Part shown: positions 8,483-18,117 of the stretch, piece by piece | Numbering within the stretch: the stretch's first letter is position 1 | Layout of the letters: each line of letters starts with the position of its first letter | Assembly (NCBI GenBank): GCA_910575035.1 | Contig: CAJTDL010000002.1 | Span: 180,964 to 244,963 of the forward strand | Length of the DNA: 64,000 bases | DNA from: Lachnospiraceae bacterium | GTDB taxonomy: Bacteria > Bacillota > Clostridia > Lachnospirales > Lachnospiraceae | Reading direction: 5' to 3' | Program-made: the position numbers and the translations under genes | Notes under the pieces: model-generated | Databases searched by the model: none | Told to the model about the DNA's origin: nothing | What the model saw: only the letters and a program-made list of their open reading frames with translations

Positions 8483-8543
8483 AAAAACTGCCGTAAACAG
8501 CAGCGCACATCCAAGGGCAGCTGCTGTTACGGCAGTTTTTTAT
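8483..8543 (+). terminator. Strong Rho-independent terminator after the HPr-like gene
   Basis: AAAAACTGCCGTAAACAGCAGC at 8483-8504 pairs, with a single-base bulge, with the arm from 8520 (GCTGCTGTTACGGCAG), followed by TTTTTTA. The A-rich left flank makes it usable in both directions, so it may also end the convergent larE transcript. Confidence 0.9.
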
Positions 8544-8571
8544 TCAGCAGGCCATGCCTTTGTGGCGCAGC

Positions 8572-9399
8572 CTACAGCAACTCATTCATACTTCCAGTAC
8601 GGTATCCTGTCAAATCCATAGACACATAGGAAAATCCCCAGCTTGTGAGCGCCTTTACGGCCTGCTTACGCCTTTCTTCCTGTATCAGCCTTGCAAAATC
8701 CTCTGGCAGTAATTCAATCCTTGCCATCCTCCCATGGATCCGCACCCTTACCTGTGAAAATCCCATGGACAGCAGCAAATCTTCTGCCTGTTCCACCATA
8801 GCCAGCTTTTCTTTTGTAATTTCTTCTCCATAGGGAAACCGGGATGAAAGGCAGGCAAAGGAAGGCTTCTCCCAGGTAGGCAGGCCTAATTGCCTCGAGA
8901 GAAACCGAATCTCCTGTTTCATAAGCCCTGCATTCCGTAATGGGCTTTGGATTCCCAATTCTGCCACTGCCTGCATACCAGGCCTGTAATCCCCTTCATC
9001 ATCCACATTGGAGCCCTCCGCCACATAAGCGGCTCCCTGTTCGGCGGCAGCGTCCTTCACCAGGCTTAAAAATGCCTTTTTACAAAGGTAGCACCGATTA
9101 GGCGGGTTCTCCCTAAACCCTTGGACTTCCAATTCATCAAATGGAACCACAATTTGGCGTATCCCCTCCTGCTGGCAGAATTTTTTTGCCTCCTCCAGCT
9201 CCCTGCCTGGAAAGGAGCAGGACTGCGCCGTTATGGCAATGGCGCCCTCTCCCAACACCTCATGGGCAACCTTCAATAAAAAAGTGGAATCTACCCCACT
9301 GGAAAATGCAATGGCCACCTTCCCCATATTCCCAAGGGATTGTTTTAGCGCTTCCAATTTCCCCTCTACCGCCCCTTCTATCTGTATCTTCTCTAACAT
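8572..9399 (-). CDS. larE: ATP-dependent sacrificial sulfur transferase LarE
   Basis: A 275-residue PP-loop enzyme that adenylates and thiolates biosynthetic pyridine dicarboxylate to build the nickel-pincer nucleotide cofactor of lactate racemase and related enzymes. The PP-loop FSSGVDSTFLL is at about 32-42. Cys103 and Cys106 lie in NRCYLCKKAF, and Cys183 in PSFACLSSRFPYG. Three Cys in this layout resemble the [4Fe-4S]-type LarE rather than the single sacrificial-Cys type. GGAGG at 9407-9411 is best spaced for the ATG at 9399; earlier in-frame ATGs sit on or against it. No larA, larB or larC is in the window, so it stands alone. Confidence 0.88.
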   Translation of the reverse strand: MLEKIQIEGAVEGKLEALKQSLGNMGKVAIAFSSGVDSTFLLKVAHEVLGEGAIAITAQSCSFPGRELEEAKKFCQQEGIRQIVVPFDELEVQGFRENPPNRCYLCKKAFLSLVKDAAAEQGAAYVAEGSNVDDEGDYRPGMQAVAELGIQSPLRNAGLMKQEIRFLSRQLGLPTWEKPSFACLSSRFPYGEEITKEKLAMVEQAEDLLLSMGFSQVRVRIHGRMARIELLPEDFARLIQEERRKQAVKALTSWGFSYVSMDLTGYRTGSMNELL

Positions 9400-9498
9400 A
9401 ATCATATCCTCCATTCTAATGCATTACTCTGACGCTTAATACCACACCTTGCCTTGATATTTAACTGCCAGGGCAATATACGGCAGGCCATGCCCTTA

Positions 9499-10248
9499 TT
9501 ATTGATTCTGAAAGGAAATGTCCAGCAGCAGCCCATTCACTTTCAGCCAATTCCGGCGCTGCGGGTAATCCGGCAATATGGCTTCCACCAACTGCCAAAA
9601 TTGGCGGGAGTGGTTTAGGTAGGCCAAATGGCATAGCTCGTGAACCACTATGTAATCTAATATTTCAAGAGGCGCTATCACAAGATGCCAGTTAAAATTT
9701 AAGTTTCCCTTGCTGCTGCAGCTTCCCCAGCGGGTTTTCTGGCTGCGGACAGCTATGCGGTTTACGGCGCTTATTTCCTTTTGGGCAATTTGGGAAGCTG
9801 CTTTTGCTACCAAAGGGTAGTAAATCCCAACACGCTGCGGGAATAATGCCTTGGCCTGGAGAACATACCACTGCTCCAAATGTTTCTTTATGCTTGGGGT
9901 ATCGGAAGGGTCTAAGATTGCGGATAGTGTTTTTTCCTTAGGATTTAAGATGACCTTTTCGGAAGCGGGCGTATGGGAGGTGGGAGGAACTTGGCAAAAC
10001 TGCAGTTGATATGGCTCACCAAGGAAATAAAATACGTCACCCTGTTGGAATGTGTGGGGAGGGCTCTTTCGCTCCAATGCGCTTAATTGTGAGCGTTTTT
10101 CTTTGATCCAGTCCGATTTTTTCTGTATGAACTGGTCGATTTGGTATTTTGGCAGCCACGTAGGGGCTTTTACTTGTACAGTGCCATCTTTTTTAATTAT
10201 AATGGAAAGGCTTTTCCGTTTGCTTCGTGTTAATTGATAGAATTCCAT
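9499..10248 (-). CDS. YgjP-type (DUF45) zinc metallopeptidase-like protein
   Basis: A 249-residue protein of the M48-related YgjP family. The zinc motif HELCHLAYLNHS (HExxH form) lies at about 202-213, preceded by the typical VRSQKTRWGSCSSKGNLNFNWHLV block. The C-terminal FWQLVEAILPDYPQRRNWLK is characteristic. The N-terminal 80 residues form the small beta domain of the family. Members are linked to nucleic-acid transactions, but the reaction is not established. It is monocistronic. Confidence 0.88.
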   Translation of the reverse strand: MEFYQLTRSKRKSLSIIIKKDGTVQVKAPTWLPKYQIDQFIQKKSDWIKEKRSQLSALERKSPPHTFQQGDVFYFLGEPYQLQFCQVPPTSHTPASEKVILNPKEKTLSAILDPSDTPSIKKHLEQWYVLQAKALFPQRVGIYYPLVAKAASQIAQKEISAVNRIAVRSQKTRWGSCSSKGNLNFNWHLVIAPLEILDYIVVHELCHLAYLNHSRQFWQLVEAILPDYPQRRNWLKVNGLLLDISFQNQ

Positions 10249-10424
10249 TTATGCTCCCTGTGTGTAGATTGTATGCGGATTAACTTGGCGGGGTTACAAA
10301 ATGATTGGCAGGGAATCCCATCTAAAGATTGGCAAGTATGGGAAACTGCCATTTTTTATTATAACTGGAATCTGGGAAAATGTCAAAATAATTTGTAAGA
10401 AAGTCCTTAGAGCGCGTAAAAAAC

Positions 10425-10625
10425 GTTACTATTCACGGCCTGGAAGCCGCTCATAGTAACAATTCAGGGTGATATTTAAAGTTTTGCCCCGCAAAAACCG
10501 CCACTCACTCTTGAACCATGTTCTCACGGAATGCGCAGTTTGGCGCATTCCTGGGCCATGATTCAATGTCAGGAACTTAAGGGGTTTTACAGGTAGGCAA
10601 TGGGAGTACCCCTTCCCAAACGCAT
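10425..10625. repeat. Modular intergenic repeat, copy 3 (with hairpin)
   Basis: Begins GTTACTATTCACGGCC and folds at once: GTTACTAT (10425-10432) pairs with ATAGTAAC near 10453-10460, with CGGC/GCCG inside. Next comes the TCTCACGGAATGCGCAG block and CGCATTCCTGGGCCATG (about 10525-10565), shared with copies 6 and 7. The AATGTCAGGAACTTAAGGGG core ends the recognisable part. It fills most of the 496-base gap before clpB, and the remaining bases show no gene. Confidence 0.85.
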
Positions 10626-10744
10626 CTGCGCTCCATTCCAATCGTTGCTGGAAGCGCGGCTGATGCTTAGCGCCCCCAGCGTAGGCAGTTATGGGTGTAC
10701 ATTAGCGTAGGTGGTCATGGTATACATTTTGTGGGAGAATGGGC

Positions 10745-13336
10745 TTAGCTGTGGGGAGCGGTTTTTGCAGCCAGGGCGTCTTGCTCTACATCGACCAGGA
10801 TGGTATCGCCAGCCCTTACCTGGCCTGACAGAATCAATTTGGCAGCAAGGGTTTCTACTGTTTTTTGGAGGTAACGTTTTAGGGGCCTTGCGCCATAGAC
10901 AGGATCATATCCATGCTCTATGATAAATTGCTGGGCTGGCTGGGACAGTTCCAGGGATACCTCGCGGTCTGCCAGGCGGTTGTTCAGGTCTGCCATCAGC
11001 AGATGGATGATGCTGCCAATGTCAGCTTTGGTCAGCGGCTTGAACAGGATTGTTTCGTCCAGGCGGTTTAGGAACTCAGGGCGGAAATTGGCGCGCAGTT
11101 CAGCCATAACAGCCTCTTCGCATTCAGGCTTAATCTCACCTGTTTCCCCAATGCCTTCTAAGAGGTAGGAGGAGCCCAGGTTGGATGTCATAATCAATAT
11201 GGTGTTTTTGAAGTCTACAGTGCGGCCTTGAGAATCTGTAATACGGCCGTCATCCAATACCTGGAGCAGTACGTTGAATACGTCTGGGTGAGCCTTTTCC
11301 ACTTCATCAAAAAGCACAACAGAATAGGGCTTTCTGCGGACAGCTTCTGTTAATTGGCCGCCCTCTTCATAGCCTACATATCCGGGAGGCGCTCCAATCA
11401 GGCGGGAAACGGCGTATTTTTCCATATACTCGCTCATATCTATACGTACCATATTGTTTTCATCATCAAAGAGGCTGGCAGCAAGAGCCTTGGCCAGCTC
11501 GGTCTTGCCTACGCCAGTGGGGCCTAAAAACAAGAAAGAACCGATAGGCTTGCTAGGGTCTTTGATCCCAGCTTTGGAGCGGATAATGGCTTCGGTGACC
11601 TTGGTAACGCCTTCTTCCTGGCCAATAACACGCTTGTGGAGTTCCTCGTCCAGATGGAGGGTCTTGTTGCGCTCGCTTTCTGTAAGCTTGGCTACGGGAA
11701 TGCCTGTCCAGCGGGAAATGATCTTGGCGATTTCCTCATCGCTCACGTTTTCGTGGACTAAGCGCAGGTCTTTCGTCTTTACCTGTTCCTCTTCTAACTC
11801 CAGCTGGCGCTGCAAATCTGGCTTTTTGCCATATTGGAGCTCGGCGGCCTTTTCCAAGTCGTAGTTCTGCTGAGCCCTGGCGATTTCGTTGTTGATGGCT
11901 TCCAGTTCTTCCCGGAGCTTTTGGACACGCTCTACGGATTTTTTCTCGTTGTCCCACTGGGCTTTGCGGGACTGGAACTGATTTTTCAGTTCTGCCAGCT
12001 CTTTTTGCAGAGCCTCCAGACGATCCTGGCTTAGGCGGTCTTCTTCTTTTTTCAGGGCAGCTTCTTCAATTTCCATCTGCATCACCTTACGCTGCAGTTC
12101 GTCCAATTCCGTAGGCATGGAATCCAGTTCTGTCTTGATCAGGGCACAGGCTTCGTCTACCAGGTCAATGGCCTTGTCTGGCAGGAAACGGTCACTGATG
12201 TAACGGTTGGAAAGGACAGCGGCAGATACTAGGGCAGCGTCTGTGATCTTTACACCGTGGAACACCTCGTAACGGTCTTTAAGGCCGCGGAGGATGGAAA
12301 TGGTGTCTTCTACCGTTGGCTCTTCTACCATAACTGGCTGGAACCTGCGCTCTAAAGCAGCGTCTTTTTCAATATATTCCCGATATTCGTCTAAGGTGGT
12401 GGCTCCAATACAGTGGAGCTCGCCGCGTGCCAGCATGGGCTTTAAGAGCTGCCCGGCATCCATGGCCCCATCTGTCTTGCCTGCCCCTACGATGGTATGC
12501 AGTTCATCAATAAACAGGATAATCCGGCCATCGCTGCTTTTTATTTCATCTAATACGGCTTTCAGGCGTTCCTCAAATTCACCGCGGTATTTGGCTCCTG
12601 CCACCAAAGCGCCCATATCAAGGGCAAAAAGGCGTTTATCCTTCAGGCCTTCCGGCACGTCGCCACGGACGATGCGCTGTGCCAGCCCCTCCACTACGGC
12701 AGTTTTTCCTACGCCTGGCTCACCGATCAATACAGGATTGTTCTTAGTCTTTCGGGAAAGGATACGGACAACATTGCGGATTTCGCTGTCGCGGCCAATC
12801 ACGGGGTCTAATTTCTGATCCCTTGCCCGCTCTACCATGTCATAGCCGTATTTTTCCAAGGTGTCATAGGTTGCTTCCGGGTTGTCGGACACCACCTTTT
12901 GGTTGCCGCGGACAGTGGCAAGGGCTTGCAGGAAACGCTCACGGGTAATGCCGTATTCCCGGAAAAGCTCCTTTAAAGCCTGGTTGGGGAATTTCAGCAG
13001 CGTCAGGAAAAGGTGCTCTACAGAAACGTACTCGTCGCCCATTTTCTTAGCCTCATCCTCAGCGCTGACCAGGACTTTGTTCAGGTGCTGACCCATGTAA
13101 ATCTGGCCGCCAGACACCTTGACACGCTTTGCCAGGCGGTCTTTGGCATTTTGGGTGAAATGGGCTTTGTCAATTTCCATTTTTTCGATTAACTTAGGGA
13201 TCAGGCCATCCTCCTGCAATAAGAGGGCGACCAACAGGTGCTCCTGTTCAATTTCCTGGTTGCCATATTCATAGGCTAATTTTTCACAGCCGTTGACGGC
13301 CTCTATTGATTTCTGTGTAAATTTCTGAATGTTCAT
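10745..13336 (-). CDS. clpB: ATP-dependent disaggregase ClpB
   Basis: An 863-residue hexameric AAA+ chaperone that pulls proteins out of aggregates together with DnaK. In order: double Clp_N domain ([21 protein letters not shown] onward), AAA-1 with GEPGVGKTA and the FIDELHT Walker B, the long coiled-coil M domain (about 405-525), AAA-2 with GPTGVGKTE and LFDEVEKAH, then the C-terminal D2 small domain. AAGGAGG stands before the ATG at 13336; an in-frame upstream extension of 20 codons is unlikely to be translated. A CIRCE element 178 bases upstream indicates HrcA control. Confidence 0.97.
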   Translation of the reverse strand: MNIQKFTQKSIEAVNGCEKLAYEYGNQEIEQEHLLVALLLQEDGLIPKLIEKMEIDKAHFTQNAKDRLAKRVKVSGGQIYMGQHLNKVLVSAEDEAKKMGDEYVSVEHLFLTLLKFPNQALKELFREYGITRERFLQALATVRGNQKVVSDNPEATYDTLEKYGYDMVERARDQKLDPVIGRDSEIRNVVRILSRKTKNNPVLIGEPGVGKTAVVEGLAQRIVRGDVPEGLKDKRLFALDMGALVAGAKYRGEFEERLKAVLDEIKSSDGRIILFIDELHTIVGAGKTDGAMDAGQLLKPMLARGELHCIGATTLDEYREYIEKDAALERRFQPVMVEEPTVEDTISILRGLKDRYEVFHGVKITDAALVSAAVLSNRYISDRFLPDKAIDLVDEACALIKTELDSMPTELDELQRKVMQMEIEEAALKKEEDRLSQDRLEALQKELAELKNQFQSRKAQWDNEKKSVERVQKLREELEAINNEIARAQQNYDLEKAAELQYGKKPDLQRQLELEEEQVKTKDLRLVHENVSDEEIAKIISRWTGIPVAKLTESERNKTLHLDEELHKRVIGQEEGVTKVTEAIIRSKAGIKDPSKPIGSFLFLGPTGVGKTELAKALAASLFDDENNMVRIDMSEYMEKYAVSRLIGAPPGYVGYEEGGQLTEAVRRKPYSVVLFDEVEKAHPDVFNVLLQVLDDGRITDSQGRTVDFKNTILIMTSNLGSSYLLEGIGETGEIKPECEEAVMAELRANFRPEFLNRLDETILFKPLTKADIGSIIHLLMADLNNRLADREVSLELSQPAQQFIIEHGYDPVYGARPLKRYLQKTVETLAAKLILSGQVRAGDTILVDVEQDALAAKTAPHS

Positions 13337-13513
13337 AAGGGGTCCTCCTTCCCTTTCAATTGATACAATAATATATGTTACTACTCTTGTGTGCAATTAC
13401 ATAATGGATTATGCAAAAATGTACATCTAACCTGGCATAAATTCCAAATGCATATGCAAAAGAGCAGTTTCAGCAGCATTGTTCTAGTTCGTGTATAACA
13501 ATACCATATATTA

Positions 13514-13540
13514 TTAGCACTGTCAATAGGTGAGTGCTAA
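13514..13540 (-). promoter_or_regulatory. CIRCE element (HrcA operator) for clpB
   Basis: TTAGCACTG, nine bases, then GAGTGCTAA: the 9-9-9 layout of CIRCE with one mismatch from TTAGCACTC-N9-GAGTGCTAA. It lies 178 bases upstream of the clpB start. HrcA repression relieved by heat shock follows from established knowledge of CIRCE. Confidence 0.88.
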
Positions 13541-13787
13541 TATTTTCTGAAAATTTTATAACATGTGATTTTTGGCCTTTATACCCATTCCATACACCTG
13601 GAACTGCCAGCCTTCCTCCAGAAGCTGATCATAGGACTGCTCCCGGCGGCGGGCAGCAGCAATGTGAAAGATGGCAGAAAAACAGCCGTGCCCGAAAAAG
13701 AACGGACTCGGCATAGCCAATGGTGTATTTTTCTGTTGTTTTATCAGTGAAACAGAAGGATTATGTTAAAGTGGAAAGTGCCGCCTC

Positions 13788-14200
13788 CTAATATCCCAAT
13801 TCTCCCGGCCAGTTTCTGATTTCTTCCTGCGAAGATGCAGTATCCTCTTCATATGCGTCAAACACATTTTCTGAAATCTGCCCAGCAGGCAAAATCTCCT
13901 CAATATCCTGAACGCTGGCAGCCAGCCCGCCCGTCCCATGGGAGCAGAACAGATAAACCTGTTTATCGGAAAAATCATAGCTTTCCAGAAAAGAAACCAC
14001 TGCCATCGGGCAGCTATACCACCAGATTTTCTGTATTTGCCGCGCCGGAAGCATTTCCATCCGCGTTGCTTTCCATTTCTGTTTCTTCTCCAGAAGACGC
14101 TTCTGCAGCCTTCTTCAACGTTTCGGATTCCGTTCCATTCTGATCTTCCGTTTCCAAAGGAGGATTTGCCGTGCCTCCGTCCACTGCCTGCTGCTCAGCT
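13788..14200 (-). pseudogene. Decayed flavodoxin-like lipoprotein gene
   Basis: The C-terminal part reads WWYSCPMAVVSFLESYDFS, then KQVYLFCSHGTGGLAASVQDI, matching the end of flavodoxins that carry an N-terminal acidic linker. Upstream on the same strand, in another frame, there is a Ser/Glu/Ala-rich linker (SETLKKAAEASSGEETEMES) that runs into a stop. The FMN-binding N-terminal part is missing, so the gene has an internal deletion plus frameshift. It sits directly behind the alcohol dehydrogenase fragment. Confidence 0.65.
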
Positions 14201-14447
14201 TTGCGCCCCTTAAAACCTTTGCATAGGTGGGATTTGGCATAACGCCGGAAAACTCCACAATATTTTTTCCTGCCCTTTTCAAAATAGATGTTACCTCATC
14301 ATAAATGCCGTTCTCCTTAACAGAACCGCCGCCATAGGCCAGCAGGATCGTGTTATGGCTTTTTGTCAGGCAGGCCAGATACTCTTTCACGCATCCCCTG
14401 CCCAAAAATACTTTTGTGGCGTTTTCAAAAATAAAATTATTCATCAT
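14200..14447 (-). pseudogene. Truncated iron-containing alcohol dehydrogenase
   Basis: From MMNNFIFENATKVFLGRG the frame follows butanol-dehydrogenase-type Fe-ADH proteins through LAYGGGSVKENGIYDEV and VEFSGVMPNPTYAKVLRGAKL, about 80 of some 385 residues. It then runs into unrelated sequence shared with the flavodoxin remnant. GGAAAGGGGATCAG still precedes the start. The NAD-binding middle and metal-binding C-terminal domain are gone, so no enzyme is expected. Confidence 0.75.
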
Positions 14448-14466
14448 CTGATCCCCTTTCCATATA

Positions 14467-14566
14467 ATTGCTTGCTTTTCCAAGCATCAAGGGATACCCG
14501 CAGGGTGTCTCCTTTTATTGCCTGTTTTTCCGGGCATCAAGGAATACCCGCAGGGCGCCTTTGATT
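14467..14566. repeat. Two-copy 50-bp tandem repeat
   Basis: Two adjacent 50-base units (14467-14516 and 14517-14566) share ATTGC, TTTTCC, GCATCAAGG and ATACCCGCAGGG with a few substitutions. The repeat covers the 3' end of the hydrolase remnant and the leader of the alcohol dehydrogenase remnant. Confidence 0.8.
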
Positions 14567-14780
14567 TTCCCAGAATATTACCGCGTCATCTATCCATCCT
14601 TCTGCCACAGTCCCAGTTCCAAGGCCAAAACCATGCCTGAGTCCCGGATATTTATGAAACTCTGTGGGAATCCCGGCCGCTTCCAGGTTACGCAGACGGT
14701 TTTTCATTGTCCTCCAGCTTGCAATGTTGTCATTTTCCCCGACACACGCGTACGTAGGCGGGTCATTTTGGGTACAATCA
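14537..14780 (-). pseudogene. C-terminal fragment of an alpha/beta-hydrolase (esterase)
   Basis: The frame NDPPTYACVGENDNIASW, then GIPTEFHKYPGLRHGFGLGTG, matches the end of acetyl-xylan-esterase/BD-FAE-type hydrolases: the Asp in GENDNIA and the His in RHGFG are the acid and base of the triad. The oxyanion and nucleophile (GxSxG) part is absent. Homology stops where a half-CIRCE sequence begins (14781-14797), which marks a deletion or recombination joint. It was probably first gene of an operon with the ADH and flavodoxin remnants. Confidence 0.7.
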
Positions 14781-14797
14781 AATAGGTGAGTGCTAAT
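14781..14797. other. Duplicated half-CIRCE sequence
   Basis: AATAGGTGAGTGCTAAT repeats exactly the right half and spacer of the clpB CIRCE (13525-13541). The left half TTAGCACT is missing here. The two copies enclose the decayed genes. It is unlikely to bind HrcA alone and is better read as a recombination scar. Confidence 0.6.
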
Positions 14798-14980
14798 TTC
14801 ATTATAAAATCTCCATCTATTGATTGGGCATTTTCTGTTTCCACCCATAATACCCCAAAATTAAGATTTCCTTTCCTAGTTTTTCCAAAAATATAAAGAT
14901 TGCTTTTGATAATTCTTAAGAAAAAAGTATTAAAATAAAAGCACTTTATATAAAATACGCAAGAAAGGCTGGAAACAAAA

Positions 14981-17779
14981 ATGCCCCATTGTCAGCATAA
15001 GCAAAAACTGCATCTTACATATCCCTCCCGAAAATGCTTCCCACATAAATTCTACAGTTTTTTATACCGGAAACCATATGCCATTTACATAACAATCGGG
15101 CTTCTCACCGCTTTTTTCTGCTGGCTTTTTGTGGGCAGGTATGGCATCTTCGGCTCCAAGGTGGACTGGATCAGCCAACACAGCGTCCTCCCAGACTACT
15201 TCCGCCAGCAATTTTACCAAACAGGGAACCCTTTCCCAGAATTTGCCCCAAATATCGGCGGCGGACAGAATATCTACAACTTTTCCTATTATGGGCTTTA
15301 CAGCCCTATTATTCTGGTCTCCTACCTGCTTCCCTTTGTAAAAATGGGCGATTACCTTATGGCAGCCTCTGTCTGCTGCCTGGCTGCGGCAGCCATGCTG
15401 CTGTACTGCTGGCTTGCCAAACGGGGCTTTTCTATGCAAATCCGCTTTTTGGTCACCATAATGTACCTTCTTGCTGGCCCAATGGTCTTCCAATCCTATG
15501 GCCACATTATGTTTGTCAATTACATGCCCTTTTTATGCATGGCTTTTCTTGGCATAGACAGCTATTTTGAAAAAAATCACCTGGCGCTCTATACCATCGG
15601 TGTCTTTTTTATGATCCTCTCCAGCTTCTACTTCAGCATCGGCGGGATGCTGGCGCTGGTATTGTATGGCCTGCACCGCTATTTTCAGATAAATGAGGAC
15701 ATGCACCATACCTTCCTCACATTCCTCCGTGACGGAATCTATTTTCTGCTGCCTATGCTGACTGCCGTGCTGATGAGCGGCATTTTGCTGCTGCCCACTG
15801 CCCTGGCATTATCTGGCAGGACGGGAGCCCAGGGATCCCATTCCCTCCTTTCCCTGCTCCTTCCCAATATCCAGGCCATGCGCCTCACCTATAACCCTTA
15901 TGGCATTGGCCTGACCACGCTCCTGGTCACTGCCCTGCTCGCAAGCCTAACCTACAAAAAATGCCACGAACGGATATTATCCTATGGCTGTGTACTTATC
16001 CTCACCCTCCCCCTTTTTTCATGGCTCCTGAACGGAGGCCTGTATATCCGCGATAAATCCTTAATCCCCTTTTTGCCCTTGCTCTGCTACCTGATCGCCT
16101 ATTTCCTCCAAAAAATGGAAAACCGGCAGATTCCTTTCCCATTTGCCCTGTCCGCCTTCCTTTTGGCAATCCCCCTCCTATGCCTAAAGCCAGCCCAGGC
16201 AAACTATGCCAAATATGGATGGCTGATCCTTATGGACGCCCTTTTGATGCTGGCCTTTTTCCTGCTCTACTGGAAGAAGCATACCCCAAAAAACTGCATC
16301 TTCCTGCTGGCGGCTCCCCCCGTCATGTTCCTATTTCTGTTCCAATTAGCCCTCCACCCATGCGCCAACCGAATAGAAACACCAAAAGCCTATGCCAAGG
16401 CCACCGCTATTTCCACCCAAAAGGCCATAGCCCAAGCCCTAAAAAAGGAAAAGGGCTTCTACCGCATGGAACAGCTGGGCACAGACACTGAAAACGCCGC
16501 TACCCTAAACCGGATCTGGAATATGGGGCAGTATATTTCCTCCCTCTATTCCTCCTCCTACAATGCAGGCTACCAGAACTTCCGTGAAAACATATTTCAG
16601 CTAAACGAGCCGTTTCGGAACTGCCTGATGCAGTCCCCCACCCACAACCCAATTTTCCAAAAACTCATGGGCATAAAATACCTGATTTCCCAGCAGGATA
16701 TCCCTGGGTATGCCCCAATTGGCCAGGCCGGCTCCCAGGCCATTTGCCAAACCCCCTCTGTCGCCCCCATTGCCTATGCCACAGGCCAAATAATTTCCAA
16801 AGAAGCCTATGATAAGCTAAAATTCCCCTACAGCCAGCTGGCATTCCTCTATGCCGCCGTTGTAGATACAAAAAGCGCACCCAGAACCAACGCCCCAAAA
16901 CCTTTACAAAGCCCGCCAATCCAGCGGTATGCATATTTGCAAAATAATCTGCAAAAGGCGGATACAACAGAAGCCATACTTTTAAAACAAATCCGCCAGG
17001 CAGCCTCCCGCATTCCCTTCTGCCTGACGCAACAAACAATTGCAAATGCCACATGGATAAATAAAACAGACAATGGATACCAAATCCAATCCAAAGAAAA
17101 CCAGAACATCCAAATAGAAATACCTTCCACAGAACTGCCTAAAACCGCAGAACGCCTTCTCTTTCTGCAATTTAAGATCAAAAACAACCGCCCCAATAAA
17201 GATGCTGCCATTTGGCTGGAAGGAGAGGGCAACAAACTTACCGCCCAAGACCACATATACTACAACAAAAACACAACCTTCACCTATGCCATCCCCTTGA
17301 AAAGAAGCCAAACCACGGCAACGCTGACCTTCGGCAAAGGCAATTATGAAATCACGGAAATCCAGTGCTTTTTAAGCGATTGGCAGCCAAGCCATACTTT
17401 AAGCTTAAGCCATAGGCTATACCAATCCTCCTTTTGCCTACACCCTGCCAAATCCCAGGGAAACATTATTTCCGGCGCCTTAACCGCAAAAGCCCCTGGC
17501 TATTTCGTCACCTCCATCCCCTACGACCCCAACTTCGAAGTACAGGTGGATGGCGTTAAAATCCTGCCCGAAAAAGTCAACACATCCTTCCTGGGCTTTT
17601 CCCTCCCAAAAGGAAGGCACGCCATTACCATCACTTACCACGCCCCTGGCTTTGCCCTCGGAAAATGCATATCCGCAACAGGCTTCGCCTTATTCGCCGG
17701 ACTCCTGTTTTTCCCTGCCATGCCCTTTAGAAAAAAACAGAAGTCCACAGAAAAAGACAACATTCCTGCCTATATGTAA
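14981..17779 (+). CDS. YfhO-family multi-spanning membrane protein
   Basis: A 932-residue membrane protein of the YfhO family, GT-C-like proteins implicated in glycosylation of surface polymers such as lipoteichoic acid. Residues about 35-445 hold around twelve hydrophobic spans. The first outer loop contains DWISQHSVLPDYFRQQF and the family hallmark NIGGGQNIYNFSYYGLYSPI. A large extracytoplasmic domain follows (about 450-890), then a last span (LGKCISATGFALFAGLLFF) and a short basic tail. AAGAAAGGCTGG precedes the ATG. It stands alone on this strand, convergent with the pilus-like operon. The polymer it modifies is not visible. Confidence 0.85.
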   Translation: MPHCQHKQKLHLTYPSRKCFPHKFYSFLYRKPYAIYITIGLLTAFFCWLFVGRYGIFGSKVDWISQHSVLPDYFRQQFYQTGNPFPEFAPNIGGGQNIYNFSYYGLYSPIILVSYLLPFVKMGDYLMAASVCCLAAAAMLLYCWLAKRGFSMQIRFLVTIMYLLAGPMVFQSYGHIMFVNYMPFLCMAFLGIDSYFEKNHLALYTIGVFFMILSSFYFSIGGMLALVLYGLHRYFQINEDMHHTFLTFLRDGIYFLLPMLTAVLMSGILLLPTALALSGRTGAQGSHSLLSLLLPNIQAMRLTYNPYGIGLTTLLVTALLASLTYKKCHERILSYGCVLILTLPLFSWLLNGGLYIRDKSLIPFLPLLCYLIAYFLQKMENRQIPFPFALSAFLLAIPLLCLKPAQANYAKYGWLILMDALLMLAFFLLYWKKHTPKNCIFLLAAPPVMFLFLFQLALHPCANRIETPKAYAKATAISTQKAIAQALKKEKGFYRMEQLGTDTENAATLNRIWNMGQYISSLYSSSYNAGYQNFRENIFQLNEPFRNCLMQSPTHNPIFQKLMGIKYLISQQDIPGYAPIGQAGSQAICQTPSVAPIAYATGQIISKEAYDKLKFPYSQLAFLYAAVVDTKSAPRTNAPKPLQSPPIQRYAYLQNNLQKADTTEAILLKQIRQAASRIPFCLTQQTIANATWINKTDNGYQIQSKENQNIQIEIPSTELPKTAERLLFLQFKIKNNRPNKDAAIWLEGEGNKLTAQDHIYYNKNTTFTYAIPLKRSQTTATLTFGKGNYEITEIQCFLSDWQPSHTLSLSHRLYQSSFCLHPAKSQGNIISGALTAKAPGYFVTSIPYDPNFEVQVDGVKILPEKVNTSFLGFSLPKGRHAITITYHAPGFALGKCISATGFALFAGLLFFPAMPFRKKQKSTEKDNIPAYM

Positions 17780-17790
17780 GCAGCCATTCC

Positions 17791-18051
17791 TTACCTTTTC
17801 CTTATCCAATTCCTCAACGGATCCACTTCCTTCGCCTTTGCCATAATCCCCTCTCCATTCTGCACCAAATACCTCCCAAGCTGCCGCACTTCCTCCTCCG
17901 TAAATCCAGAGGATCTCTCAATCTCCCCAGAAGGCAGCACCCCTTCTGCCACATCTCCCCCTCTCTCAAATACCACCCGTACAATCCGTTTCCCACTTTT
18001 CTGCAGGATCACTCCAGAATAAGTCATGCGCACTTCTTCTGCTTTTCCCAT
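17791..18051 (-). CDS. Small protein of unknown function at the end of the pilus-like operon
   Basis: I do not recognise this 86-residue protein. GAAAGGG spaced five bases before the ATG at 18051 favours this start over one five codons upstream (18066). It begins MGKAEEVRMTYSGVIL, is rich in charged residues, has no signal or membrane span, and ends in a basic PLRNWIRKR tail. The stretch SGFTEEEVRQLGRYLVQNGEGIMAKA looks helical. It follows pilT by about 65 bases on the same strand, so a role with PilT is possible. Confidence 0.55.
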   Translation of the reverse strand: MGKAEEVRMTYSGVILQKSGKRIVRVVFERGGDVAEGVLPSGEIERSSGFTEEEVRQLGRYLVQNGEGIMAKAKEVDPLRNWIRKR

Positions 18052-18117
18052 ATCAGCCCTTTCCATCCATATTTCTTATTGCCAGTACCGTCCTTATCTG
18101 TTAGCTGCCTGCCCTTC

